Assembly: GCA_028876655.1 (NCBI GenBank)
Contig: JAGWRA010000226.1
Location: 1-49,243 of the forward strand
Source: Acidobacteriota bacterium
GTDB taxonomy: Bacteria > Acidobacteriota > Vicinamibacteria > Vicinamibacterales > CAVVIG01
Reading direction: 5' to 3'
DNA length: 49,243 bases
Part shown: positions 15,662 through 23,391 of the stretch, one piece after another
How positions within the stretch are numbered: position 1 is the stretch's first letter
How the letters are laid out: each line of letters opens with the position of its first letter
Program-made: the position numbers and the translations under genes
Notes under the pieces: model-generated
What the model was told of the DNA's origin: nothing
Database searches by the model: none
What the model saw: the letters and a program-made list of their open reading frames with translations, nothing else

Positions 15662-17284
15662 TTACAGGGGTTCGGCCGGCGCCGGGAAGATGACACCGGG
15701 GGCCAGCGTCCAGCCGGGATCGAGCGCCGCCTTCACGGCGCGCATCTGCGCCACCCCCTCGGCGCCGTAGAAGTCGCGCAGCAGCGCCTGCTTCACGGGG
15801 TTGCGGCCGACGCCGTGCTCGGCGAGCGGGCAGCCGCCGAGCCGGGCCACCGCGCGGCCGAACTCGAGGATGGCGGCCTTGCCCGCCTCGACGTCGGCGA
15901 ACGACCGCGGGATGACGTTGGGATGGACGTTGCCGTCGGAGATGTGCCCCCAGATCGCGAAGTCGAGGCCGCGCCGCTCGAAGCCCTCGCGGTAGATCGC
16001 GAGCATCTCGGCGAAGCGGTCGAAGGGGACGACCATGTCGGCCGCGGTCTTCTCGATGCGCGGGTCCACGGTCCGCTTCGCCGCGCCGACGCGCGCGTTC
16101 ACCGCCGCCGGCACGGCCTCGCGCAGCGCGAACAGCTGCTTCGCGCGCGTCTCGTCGTCCGGCACCGCGACCTCGGCCTCGTCGAGTGCGCCGGCCTCGT
16201 CCAGCAGCCGGCAGAAGCGGACCAGCGGTGTATCGGGCGCGTCGGACGCCCTGGCGCCGCCGATCTCGTCGAAGGCCCGCGCCGCCGTCATGTCGGCCGG
16301 CAGCTCGAGCTGGATGAGCAGGGCGAGGACGGCGTCCGGCGGCAGCGGGACGCCGAAGCGCCGGTCGCTGCCGTCCTCGCGAACCAGTTCCAGGCTCCGG
16401 CGATCCAGGTGTTCGATGGCCGACACGTCGATGCCGTTCGGCGTCCCGTCACGCCGCGTCCGGAGCGACTCGTCGCGCAGCCGGCCGGCCAGCGCGATGC
16501 CGCGCCCTTCGTCGCGGAACGGCACGAGCGTGACGCAGACCTTCGGCCGCACGGTCAGCGTGCGCAGCGTCACCTCGGTGATCACCCCGAGCGTCCCTTC
16601 CGATCCGATGAACAGATCGACGAGGTCCATGCCGGGGGCCGCGAAGTACCCGGCCGAGCACTTCGGCACGTCGGGCATCCGGTAAGTGGGGACCGGCACG
16701 CGGACGACCCCGCGCGAGGCGGTTTCGATCTCGAAAAAGCCCCCGGGATCTGCCTGCACCTCGCCGCGCGCGAGATCGAGCACCTCGCCGCAGGCCAGCA
16801 CGACCGTGAGGGCCTGCACCCAGCCGCGCGTGCTGCCGTACTTGAACGTCGCCGCGCCGGCCGCGTTGGTGGCGACGACGCCGCCGACCGACGCCCCCTC
16901 CCAGGTGGGCACGGGGGGATACGAGCGGCCGATGGCGGCGAGCCCCGCGTTCAGCGCGGTCAGCGGCAGCCCGGGCTCGACGCGCACGGTATCGGGACCG
17001 ACCTCGAGGATGGCCGTCCGGCGCGCCGTCGCCAGCAGCAGATCGCCCATCGGCGTCGCCGCGCCGGTCAGCGACGACTGCGCGCCGATTGGCAGGACGT
17101 GCGCTGCCCGCTGCAGGGCGAGGGCGACATCGGTCTCGGTGGCGGGGTACAGGACGCCCGCCGCCCGGCCGCCGGGATAGTGGGCGGCGTCCTCCAGGAG
17201 GCCCCCGACGAGATCGGGATCCGTCTGGACCGTGGCGGTGGCGGGGCCGCGTGGTGGTCTCGTGCTGGCGCGATGGGTCGGCAT
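15662..17284 (-). CDS. FAD-linked oxidase, GlcD/D-lactate dehydrogenase-like
   Basis: A 540-residue flavoprotein. The start was set at 17284 (MPTHRAS). An N-terminal FAD-binding PCMH domain contains PIGAQSSLTGAATP and YPPVPTWEGASVGGVVATNAAGAATFKYGSTRGW. A C-terminal FAD-oxidase domain ends with WGHISDGNVHPNVIP and AEHGVGRNPVKQ, the His-rich signature of the D-lactate/2-hydroxyacid dehydrogenase group. It oxidises a D-2-hydroxy acid, passing electrons to an acceptor that cannot be told from sequence. It is first in an operon with the GT-C-like gene and divergent from the lyase gene at 17401. Confidence 0.88.
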   Translation of the reverse strand: MPTHRASTRPPRGPATATVQTDPDLVGGLLEDAAHYPGGRAAGVLYPATETDVALALQRAAHVLPIGAQSSLTGAATPMGDLLLATARRTAILEVGPDTVRVEPGLPLTALNAGLAAIGRSYPPVPTWEGASVGGVVATNAAGAATFKYGSTRGWVQALTVVLACGEVLDLARGEVQADPGGFFEIETASRGVVRVPVPTYRMPDVPKCSAGYFAAPGMDLVDLFIGSEGTLGVITEVTLRTLTVRPKVCVTLVPFRDEGRGIALAGRLRDESLRTRRDGTPNGIDVSAIEHLDRRSLELVREDGSDRRFGVPLPPDAVLALLIQLELPADMTAARAFDEIGGARASDAPDTPLVRFCRLLDEAGALDEAEVAVPDDETRAKQLFALREAVPAAVNARVGAAKRTVDPRIEKTAADMVVPFDRFAEMLAIYREGFERRGLDFAIWGHISDGNVHPNVIPRSFADVEAGKAAILEFGRAVARLGGCPLAEHGVGRNPVKQALLRDFYGAEGVAQMRAVKAALDPGWTLAPGVIFPAPAEPL

Positions 17285-17385
17285 GCAGAGGTGGCTGGTG
17301 GCTCCCGGGCTCCCTTCCTCAGTAATAGTACGGGCAGATCGCGAATTCCACCACTCGTTCACCCGTCCGGCGGCGCGAGCCCGGG

Positions 17386-17394
17386 TGCTATACT
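17386..17394 (+). promoter_or_regulatory. Extended -10 promoter of the lyase gene, predicted leaderless
   Basis: TGC followed by TATACT, ending 6 bases before the GTG start codon at 17401. The expected transcription start coincides with the start codon, and no Shine-Dalgarno sequence is present. This is the clearest leaderless candidate in the window. Confidence 0.55.
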
Positions 17395-17400
17395 CGGCGG

Positions 17401-18855
17401 GTGAAATTTGCTCCGGAATACGTCAGGTACGTCCTCAACGAGCACTTCGAGGACGCGAAGGAGCTGTTTCTGGCCCCGCTGATGGCCATCCACCGGGCGC
17501 ACCTGGTGATGCTGGCCGCGCAGCAGATCGTGTCGCCGCCCGACGCCCGCGCGATCCGCGACGCTCTCGACGCCATCTCCGCCGACACCGTGCGGCAGGC
17601 CGTCTTCGACGGCAGCTGCGAGGACCTCTTCTTCTACGTCGATGCCCTCGTGTCGGCCGGCTGCGGCGACGAGGCCGCCGGCCGGCTGCACACGGCCCGC
17701 AGCCGCAACGACATCGACATGACGATGTACCGCATGCGGCTGCGCGAGCGCCTGCTCGACCTGCTGGACGGCGTCCACGCCCTGCGGCACGCGCTCGTCG
17801 ACCTCGCGGCCGCGCACCGCGAGACGATCTTCGCCGCCCACACGCACACGCAGCCGGCCCAGCCGACGACGGTGGCGCATTACCTGCTGGGGGCGATCGA
17901 ACAGCTCGAGCGCGACAGCCGCCGGCTGCGCGCCGCCTGGGAGACGACGAACCACAGCCCGCTCGGCGCCTGCGCGATTACCGGCACCGGCTTCCCGATC
18001 GATCGCGGGCTGACGAGCGAGCTGCTCGGCTTCTCGGCGCCGACCGGCAACACCTACGGCAGCATCGCCACGATCGACTACCTGCTCGAGAGCGCGTCGG
18101 CCACCGCCGTCATGCTGACCGGCGTCGGCCGGCTGGTGCAGGACCTGCTGACCTGGAGCACGGCCGAGTTCGCGTACGTCCGCTTCGGCGACGGCTTCGT
18201 GCAGACCAGCAGCATCATGCCGCAGAAGCGGAACCCGGTGGCGATCGAGCACGCGCGGGCGATCGGCAGCAAGGCGGTCGGCCAGGCGTCGGCCATCGCG
18301 CTCGCCGTCCACAACACGCCGTTCGGCGACATCGTCGACACCGAGGACGACCTGCAGCCGCTGGTCTTCACGATGTTCCACGACGCGGTGCGGACCACCC
18401 GGCTGCTGGCGGCGGCGCTGCCGACGGCCACCTTCGACGCCGCGCGCCTCGAGGCCCGGGCCGGCAACGGCTGGACGACGGTGACCGAACTGGCCGACAC
18501 GCTGACGCGCGAGCATGGCGTGTCGTTCCGGACGGCGCACGCGATCGCCGCGCGCGTCTCGCGCGAGGCGACGCCGGCGTCGATGGAGCAGGCGGCGGCG
18601 GTGCTGGCCGCCGCGTCGCGCGAGCTGGCCGGCCGCCCGATCGTCTACGAGCCGGCGCAGCTGGCCGAGGTCCTGAGCCCGCGGCGCTTCGTGACCGTCC
18701 GGGCGACCCCGGGAGGGCCGGCGCCGGCCGAGACCGCGCGGGCGCTCGAGGCGGCCCGCGACGTCCTGGCGGCCGACGAGCGCTGGGTCGCCAGCCGGCG
18801 CGACGCGCTGGCCGCGGCGGAGAGGAAGCTGAAGGAAAGGGTCGCCGCGATCTGA
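17401..18855 (+). CDS. Argininosuccinate lyase superfamily enzyme
   Basis: A 484-residue protein with a GTG start. Superfamily signatures are LHTARSRNDID, LGACAITGTGFPIDR and SSIMPQKRNP (270-279, S271 in the catalytic loop). It differs from ordinary ArgH. The N-terminal WGGRF motif is missing, and the usual GYTHLQRAQP is replaced by AHTHTQPAQPTT, keeping the His and QP. The enzyme would cleave a C-N bond to release fumarate or a related product. Downstream lie a sodium symporter and a nitrilase-family hydrolase rather than arginine genes. It may therefore act on another N-succinyl-type substrate; argininosuccinate itself remains possible. Confidence 0.8.
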   Translation: MKFAPEYVRYVLNEHFEDAKELFLAPLMAIHRAHLVMLAAQQIVSPPDARAIRDALDAISADTVRQAVFDGSCEDLFFYVDALVSAGCGDEAAGRLHTARSRNDIDMTMYRMRLRERLLDLLDGVHALRHALVDLAAAHRETIFAAHTHTQPAQPTTVAHYLLGAIEQLERDSRRLRAAWETTNHSPLGACAITGTGFPIDRGLTSELLGFSAPTGNTYGSIATIDYLLESASATAVMLTGVGRLVQDLLTWSTAEFAYVRFGDGFVQTSSIMPQKRNPVAIEHARAIGSKAVGQASAIALAVHNTPFGDIVDTEDDLQPLVFTMFHDAVRTTRLLAAALPTATFDAARLEARAGNGWTTVTELADTLTREHGVSFRTAHAIAARVSREATPASMEQAAAVLAAASRELAGRPIVYEPAQLAEVLSPRRFVTVRATPGGPAPAETARALEAARDVLAADERWVASRRDALAAAERKLKERVAAI

Positions 18856-18867
18856 GGCATCGGCGTA

Positions 18868-18902
18868 GCAACGGGCAATGCGCAACGAGCAATGGGTATT
18901 GT
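18868..18902 (+). repeat. 35-bp heptad element, GCAAYGR x4 plus GTATTGY (copy 2)
   Basis: Five heptads: GCAACGG, GCAATGC, GCAACGA, GCAATGG and closing GTATTGT. It has the same order of unit types as copies at 4853-4887 and 39592-39626. It begins 13 bases after the lyase stop. Confidence 0.85.
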
Positions 18903-18937
18903 GCTGATTCGCGGGCTTGCTGCCGCGTGTCAGGACC

Positions 18938-18965
18938 GTAGCCCGTAGCCTGCAGCCCGTAGCCA
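18938..18965 (+). repeat. Heptad array, word GYAGCCY
   Basis: Four exact heptads: GTAGCCC, GTAGCCT, GCAGCCC, GTAGCCA. It lies 36 bp after the GCAAYGR element, repeating the two-array order seen on the minus strand at 4817-4887. Its end runs into the AGGAAG ribosome site of the small gene at 18980. Confidence 0.8.
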
Positions 18966-18979
18966 GGAAGCACGTCCCC

Positions 18980-19102
18980 ATGACCGACCATCCCGTTGAC
19001 GATCGCACGCCCTCGAACGCCCGCAAGTACCTGCTCGTCGTCATCATCGAGGTCATCGTCGTCACCGCGCTCTGGGTGATCGGGCGCCATTTCGGGAGCT
19101 GA
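18980..19102 (+). CDS. 40-residue single-helix membrane peptide, symporter-associated
   Basis: An AGGAAG site precedes the ATG. The peptide has a polar N-terminus (MTDHPVDDRTPSNARK), one hydrophobic helix (YLLVVIIEVIVVTALWVIG) with an internal Glu, and a short RHFGS tail. The stop is 6 bp before the symporter start. Small membrane peptides encoded directly upstream of transporters are known as accessory or stability subunits. I infer such a role from position; the sequence alone does not prove it. The Glu in mid-helix is unusual and could contact the transporter. Confidence 0.7.
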   Translation: MTDHPVDDRTPSNARKYLLVVIIEVIVVTALWVIGRHFGS

Positions 19103-19108
19103 GAGCCG

Positions 19109-20815
19109 ATGCGCCTGATCGACTGGACGATCGTCGCGGCGTACCTCGTCTGGATCGTGTACGACGGCCTGAAGCGGACGGAGGGGAGCGACCGGGTCGA
19201 GGGGTACTTCCTGGCGAACCGGTCGCTGCCGTGGTGGGCCGTCGGCCTGTCGGTGATGGCGACGCAGCTCAGCGCCATCACGATCGTCGGCACGACGGGG
19301 CAGGGCTACGAGGACGGGATGAGCTTCGTGCAGTTCTACTTCGGACTGCCGATCGCGATGATCATTCTGGCCACGACCGTCGTCCCGTTCTTCCACCGGG
19401 CGAACGTCTACACGGCGTACGAGTATCTCGAGAAGCGCTTCGACGCGAAGACACGCGCCCTGGCGGCGTTCCTGTTCCTGCTGCTGCGCGCGCTGTCGTG
19501 CGGGACGATCATCTCGGCGCCGGCGGTCATCCTGTCGATCGTGCTGCACTGGAACCTGCTGGCGACCGTGCTCGCCATCGGCGTGCCGACGGTGCTGTAT
19601 ACGATGTTCGGCGGCGTGCAGGCGGTGACCTGGACCGACGTGAAGCAGATGGCCGTGATCATCGGCGGCATGCTGGCGGCGGTGATCGTGCTGCTCGTCG
19701 GCATCGGCCACAGCGTCGGCGCCGGCGAAGCGCTGCACCTGGCGGGCGCGACCGGCCGGATGCAGGCGCTCGACTTCCGCTTCAGCCTGAAGGACACCTA
19801 CACCTTCTGGTCGGGGACGATCGGCGGCCTGTTCCTGATGCTGTCGTACTTCGGCTGCGACCAGAGCCAGGTGCAGCGCTACCTCACCGCGCGGTCGATC
19901 CAGGAGGGGCGCGAGTCGCTGCTGCTGAGCGCGTTCGTGAAGATCCCGCTGCAGGCGCTGGTGCTCATCACCGGCGTCCTCGTGTTCGTCTTCTACCTGT
20001 TCCAGGCGCCGCCGCTGCTGTTCAATCCCGTGCACGAGGCTCAGGTGCGGCAGAGCGGGCAGGCAGCCGCCTACCAGCAGCTCGAGACGCAGTTCGCGGC
20101 GGGGATCGACGCGCGGCGGCAGGCCGCCCTCGAGGCGTCCGCGGCGCGCGACGCCGGCGACCCGATCCGCACGCAGAAGGCCGAGCAGCGGTTCCTCGCG
20201 GCCGACGCGCAGGTGACGGGGATCCGCCGGCAGGCGGTCGCGCTCGTCAAGGACGTGAGCGGCGACGCGGACTATCGCGACGTCAACTACGTCTTCCCGA
20301 CCTTCATCATCACCGAGATGCCCATCGGCCTCGTCGGGCTGATGATCGCCGCGATCTTCGCCGCCGCCATGTCGAGCATCGCCGCCGAGCTGAACTCGCT
20401 GGCGACGACGAGCGTGATCGATTTCTACCGCCGCCACTTCCGGACCGAGGCGTCGGACGCCCACTACCTCTTCGTCTCGAAGCTCGCGACCGGATTCTGG
20501 GGCCTGCTGGCCTGCATCGTGGCGATCTACGCCGTGAACCTCGGCTCGCTCATCGAAGTGGTGAACAAGTTCGGGTCGTACTTCTACGGATCGCTGCTCG
20601 GCGTCTTCGTGCTGGCGATCGGCACGAAGCGCGCGACGGGGCGCGGCGCGTTCTGGGGATTGATCGCCGGCATGCTCGCCGTCGGCGTCGTCGGCTTCAC
20701 CACGGACATCTCCTACCTCTGGTACAACGTCGTCGGCGTCGTGGTGGTGACGGTGGTCGGCATGGTGCTGAGCTACACGGACACGGCGCCGGTGACGAAG
20801 AACCTGAACGTCTGA
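19109..20815 (+). CDS. Sodium:solute symporter (SSS family) with charged helical insertion
   Basis: A 568-residue protein with about 13 membrane helices. SSS features include [35 protein letters not shown] near the N-terminus and [16 protein letters not shown] in the middle. Residues about 308-388 form a long charged, helix-prone loop ([25 protein letters not shown] in two parts) that ordinary SSS transporters lack; it could be a coiled coil. The transported solute cannot be read from sequence. Neighbours (lyase, nitrilase-family hydrolase) suggest an organic nitrogen compound. It is likely co-expressed with the 40-residue peptide upstream. Confidence 0.9.
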   Translation: MRLIDWTIVAAYLVWIVYDGLKRTEGSDRVEGYFLANRSLPWWAVGLSVMATQLSAITIVGTTGQGYEDGMSFVQFYFGLPIAMIILATTVVPFFHRANVYTAYEYLEKRFDAKTRALAAFLFLLLRALSCGTIISAPAVILSIVLHWNLLATVLAIGVPTVLYTMFGGVQAVTWTDVKQMAVIIGGMLAAVIVLLVGIGHSVGAGEALHLAGATGRMQALDFRFSLKDTYTFWSGTIGGLFLMLSYFGCDQSQVQRYLTARSIQEGRESLLLSAFVKIPLQALVLITGVLVFVFYLFQAPPLLFNPVHEAQVRQSGQAAAYQQLETQFAAGIDARRQAALEASAARDAGDPIRTQKAEQRFLAADAQVTGIRRQAVALVKDVSGDADYRDVNYVFPTFIITEMPIGLVGLMIAAIFAAAMSSIAAELNSLATTSVIDFYRRHFRTEASDAHYLFVSKLATGFWGLLACIVAIYAVNLGSLIEVVNKFGSYFYGSLLGVFVLAIGTKRATGRGAFWGLIAGMLAVGVVGFTTDISYLWYNVVGVVVVTVVGMVLSYTDTAPVTKNLNV

Positions 20816-20874
20816 TGCCATCGGCTTCGGGCTCCAGGCGTCAGGGCCCTCTTGGCGAGCACGTGCTCAATTCC

Positions 20875-20902
20875 GCAGCCCGCAGCCCGTGGCCCGTCGC
20901 CG
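20875..20902 (+). repeat. Heptad array, word GYAGCCC
   Basis: Four heptads: GCAGCCC, GCAGCCC, GTGGCCC, GTCGCCG. It lies in the 101-bp gap between the symporter and the nitrilase-family gene, ending 14 bases before the latter's ATG. Confidence 0.7.
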
Positions 20903-20916
20903 GACCGAACTGACCC

Positions 20917-21741
20917 ATGAATGACACACTGACAGTGGCGCTGGTGAGCGACGTGTTCTTCACGGCCGACGGGCCGGCGCGGCTGCGCGAGCGGCTGCGG
21001 GCAGCGAAGGACGGCGGCGCCGAGCTGGCCGTGCTGCCCGAGATTCCGCTGAACCCGTGGTCGCCGGCGACGGCGACCGCCCGGGACGAGGACGCGGAAG
21101 CTCCGGAGGGACCGCGCCATCGCGAGCTGGCGGCGGCCGCGCGCGAGGCCGGCCTGGGCGTCCTTGGCGGCGCCATCGTCCGCGATCCCGCCACCGGCCG
21201 GCGGCACAACACCGCGCTCGTCTTCGACGCCCGCGGGACGCTGCGGATGGCGTATCGGAAGGCGCACCTGCCCGAGGAGCCCGGTTTCTGGGAGACGTCG
21301 CACTACGAGCCGGGCGACGCGCCCCCGTCGATCGTCGACGGGTTCGGCCTGCCGTTCGGCGTCCAGATCTGCTCCGACATCAACCGGCCCGAGGGGGCGC
21401 ACCTGCTGGGCGCACTCGGGGCGATGGCCATCGTCAATCCGCGCGCGACCGAGCAGGCGACCTTCGCGCGCTGGCGCGTGGTGTTCGTGGCGAACGCCCT
21501 CACCAGTGCGGCCTACGTCCTCTCGGTGAACCGGCCGGCGCCGGAACAGGGGGTGCCGCTCGGCGGGCCGTCCATTGCGGTGGCGCCCGACGGCGAGGTG
21601 CTGGACGAGACGACCGCGCCGGTGGCCTTCGTCCGGCTCGAGCGGCGCCGGGTGGAAGCCGCGCGGCGGGCGTATCCCGGCTACCTGCCAATGCGTGCCG
21701 ATCTGTACGCCCGGGGCTGGGCCGGGCTGACGGCCAAATAG
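20917..21741 (+). CDS. Nitrilase-family carbon-nitrogen hydrolase
   Basis: A 274-residue protein with the complete catalytic triad of the superfamily: E42 in LPEIPL, K115 in YRKAHLP and C152 in GVQICSDIN. The family hydrolyses nitriles, amides or carbamoyl groups. The branch is uncertain; the motif ICSDINRPEG favours an amidase-like member over true nitrilases. No signal peptide is present, so it is cytoplasmic. It follows the symporter gene on the same strand, so it may act on the imported compound or on the lyase product. No clear ribosome site precedes the ATG. Confidence 0.9.
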   Translation: MNDTLTVALVSDVFFTADGPARLRERLRAAKDGGAELAVLPEIPLNPWSPATATARDEDAEAPEGPRHRELAAAAREAGLGVLGGAIVRDPATGRRHNTALVFDARGTLRMAYRKAHLPEEPGFWETSHYEPGDAPPSIVDGFGLPFGVQICSDINRPEGAHLLGALGAMAIVNPRATEQATFARWRVVFVANALTSAAYVLSVNRPAPEQGVPLGGPSIAVAPDGEVLDETTAPVAFVRLERRRVEAARRAYPGYLPMRADLYARGWAGLTAK

Positions 21742-21781
21742 AAGAGGTGCGGGACCGTGCGTCCCGTGCCATCATGACTGC

Positions 21782-21800
21782 GCGGTCCGTTCGGGACCGC
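21782..21800 (+). terminator. Short hairpin after the nitrilase-family gene
   Basis: A 7-bp perfect inverted repeat, GCGGTCC and GGACCGC, with loop GTTCG, lies 41 bases after the nitrilase-family stop and 19 before the next ATG. It could be a terminator without a T-tract or a leader structure for the 61-residue gene. Confidence 0.4.
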
Positions 21801-21819
21801 CGATTTCGCGGAGACGACG

Positions 21820-22005
21820 ATGAAGGATCTGGCCCCACACAGCATCGAACTCGAAAGTGAGAAAGTGCAGTTCCTGAAGGACATGGCGAAGAAGTACGAT
21901 CTCGCCGACATCGGCAAGGCCGTGCGCTGTCTGGTGAACTATGCGCGCGAGAATCAGGACAAGCTCGACGATATCTTCGGCGAGGTCCGCTGCCTGGACT
22001 GCTGA
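21820..22005 (+). CDS. 61-residue conserved-type protein, helical, CxxxxxC-terminal
   Basis: A small soluble protein whose sequence looks like a short DNA-binding or adaptor module: ELESEKVQFLKDMAKKYDL, then DIGKAVRCLVNYARENQDK, ending GEVRCLDC. The helix pattern resembles ribbon-helix-helix proteins (beta segment IELES followed by two helices). Cysteines at 37, 58 and 61 (the last a terminal CLDC) could bind metal or respond to redox state. Unlike the shadow frames nearby it has a balanced composition with K and E, so I consider it real. It lies between hairpins and is probably transcribed alone. Function unknown. Confidence 0.75.
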   Translation: MKDLAPHSIELESEKVQFLKDMAKKYDLADIGKAVRCLVNYARENQDKLDDIFGEVRCLDC

Positions 22006-22015
22006 ACCTGACTTC

Positions 22016-22038
22016 GGCCGTCCCTCCACGGGACGGCC
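22016..22038 (+). terminator. Hairpin after the 61-residue gene
   Basis: A perfect 9-bp stem (GGCCGTCCC and GGGACGGCC) with loop TCCAC starts 10 bases after the stop codon. It has no T-tract. This is the likely terminator of the 61-residue gene. Confidence 0.65.
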
Positions 22039-22055
22039 ACCGGAGCGCGGCCCCG

Positions 22056-22086
22056 GCCAGCCGGCCGGCTCTCGGAGCCGGCTGGC
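22056..22086 (+). terminator. Second hairpin, downstream
   Basis: A perfect 10-bp stem (GCCAGCCGGC and GCCGGCTGGC) with an 11-base loop follows the first hairpin by 17 bases. Two consecutive strong stems mark the boundary before the pilin operon. The remaining sequence to 22284 holds no gene that I can see, only a weak AGCCG/CGGCT stem (22247-22268) followed by TTTT. Confidence 0.5.
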
Positions 22087-22284
22087 GCCCGGATTGCGCC
22101 AGATCCGTGATTGTCTCGACCAAGCCGTCGCTGGCCCCGGCACGGCCCTTCCGCACCGTGGTTTCACCCCCGCACGTCAGGTCCAAGCCCTAGAGCACCT
22201 TAGAGCGCTTTCACGTCCGTGGAATGCGGCTTGCTCGTGCCATCAGAGCCGTCCGTCGCCAGGCGGCTTTTCTGGTGTCCAACC

Positions 22285-22845
22285 ATGACGCAGACCCGCC
22301 TGCGCAGCGCCGCCGGCTTCACGGTGACCGAGCTGATGGTCGTGGTGGCCATCATCGGGATTACCGCTGCGATGGCGGTCTTCCAGGCACAGGTCTCCCT
22401 GCCGTCGATCCGCGGCGACGCCGGGATGCGGGTGGTGATGGCGGAGCTGAACACGGCGCGGTCGCTCGCGATCAGCCAGCGGCGCACGATCCAGGTGAAT
22501 TTCGTGCCGCCGAACGCGATTCAGCTGGTGCGCGACGAGATCCCCACCGGCACGACCATCCTCAGCTACGTCCCGTTCGAAGCCAACGTGCAGTTCCTGC
22601 AGTTTGCCGGCGTGCCGGACACGCCGGACGCCTTCGGCGCCACGTCGGCGGTCGACTTCGGCGCGGCGACCTCGCTGTCGTTCACGAGCGACGGGACGTT
22701 CATCGACCAGTCGGGGGTGCCGGTGAACGGGACGGTCTTCCTCGGCATTCCGAACCAGCCGCGGTCGGCGCGGGCGGTCACCGTGCTCGGGGCGACCGGC
22801 CGGGTGCGCGGCTACCGGTGGAGCGGGACGCAATGGCAGCAGTGA
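22285..22845 (+). CDS. Type IV pilin-like minor pseudopilin, FimT/GspH type
   Basis: A 186-residue protein. The start at 22285 gives the classic prepilin leader MTQTRLRSAAG followed by FTVTELMVVVAIIGITAAMA: cleavage after G, Phe at mature position 1 and Glu at position 5. The C-terminal beta region (LSFTSDGTFIDQSG, RSARAVTVLGATGRVRGYRW) is typical of GspH/FimT. It is the first gene of a four-gene minor-pilin operon and overlaps the next gene by 13 bp. Expected role: priming of type IV pilus or type II pseudopilus assembly in the inner membrane. Confidence 0.92.
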   Translation: MTQTRLRSAAGFTVTELMVVVAIIGITAAMAVFQAQVSLPSIRGDAGMRVVMAELNTARSLAISQRRTIQVNFVPPNAIQLVRDEIPTGTTILSYVPFEANVQFLQFAGVPDTPDAFGATSAVDFGAATSLSFTSDGTFIDQSGVPVNGTVFLGIPNQPRSARAVTVLGATGRVRGYRWSGTQWQQ

Positions 22846-23387
22846 CGGCTCCGGCGGCGCCCGGCGGCGAGCGGGGCTTCTCGCTCATCGAGACGATGAT
22901 CGCGCTGGGCATCCTGGCGACGGGACTGCTCGGGGCGGCGGCCGTGCTGACGACCGGCATGCAGCGGCTCGCCGGCTCGCCCGCGCAGGTCATCGCGACG
23001 CAGAAGGCGGCCGAGGCCATCGAGAGCGTGTTCGCGGCGCGCGACTCGCACGTCATCACGTGGGCGCAGATCCGCAACGTGAAAGGGGCATCGGGGAGCG
23101 ACGGCGGCATCTTCCTCGACGGTCCGCAGCCGCTGCGGGTGCCGGGGCCCGACGGCCTGGTGAACACGGCCGACGACGGCGCCGTGGAGACGGTGACGAA
23201 CCCGGGGCCCGACGGCCTGATTGGCACGGCGGACGATCAGGTGGTGCCGCTCGCCGGGTACACGCGCGAGATCAAGATCCGGGACATCCAGACCGACCTG
23301 CGGACGATCACGGTCACAGTGACCTATCAGGACGGCGACGTGACGCGCAGCTACGTCCTGACGAGTTACATCTCGAACTACGCGTGA
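22833..23387 (+). CDS. pilV: PilV-type minor pilin with GPDG-TADD repeats
   Basis: A 184-residue protein. Leader and helix: GGERG followed by FSLIETMIALGILATGLLGA, with Glu5. The start at 22833 lies inside the upstream gene, giving coupled translation. The soluble domain carries two copies of GPDGL(V/I)xTADD about 23 residues apart, which look like calcium-binding-type Asp/Gly loops; this insert is not usual in PilV. It is followed by a beta-rich end (IKIRDIQTDLRTITVTVTY). Assignment as PilV rests on position between FimT and PilW and on the N-terminus. Confidence 0.85.
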   Translation: MAAVTAPAAPGGERGFSLIETMIALGILATGLLGAAAVLTTGMQRLAGSPAQVIATQKAAEAIESVFAARDSHVITWAQIRNVKGASGSDGGIFLDGPQPLRVPGPDGLVNTADDGAVETVTNPGPDGLIGTADDQVVPLAGYTREIKIRDIQTDLRTITVTVTYQDGDVTRSYVLTSYISNYA

Positions 23388-23391
23388 GGCC

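Noticed and set aside
13742-17404. A 1220-codon open frame on the plus strand
   Set aside because: It is antisense to the GT-C-like and FAD oxidase genes, is very rich in R, Q, A, G and H, and has no domain or ribosome site. It is a by-product of high GC at third codon positions.
17401-18855. Plain assignment as argH
   Set aside because: Superfamily membership is clear, but the missing WGGRF motif, altered substrate loop and neighbouring genes make the specific name unsafe.
22006-22284. c-di-GMP or other riboswitch before the pilin operon
   Set aside because: I looked for GEMM-type conserved segments and found only plain hairpins.
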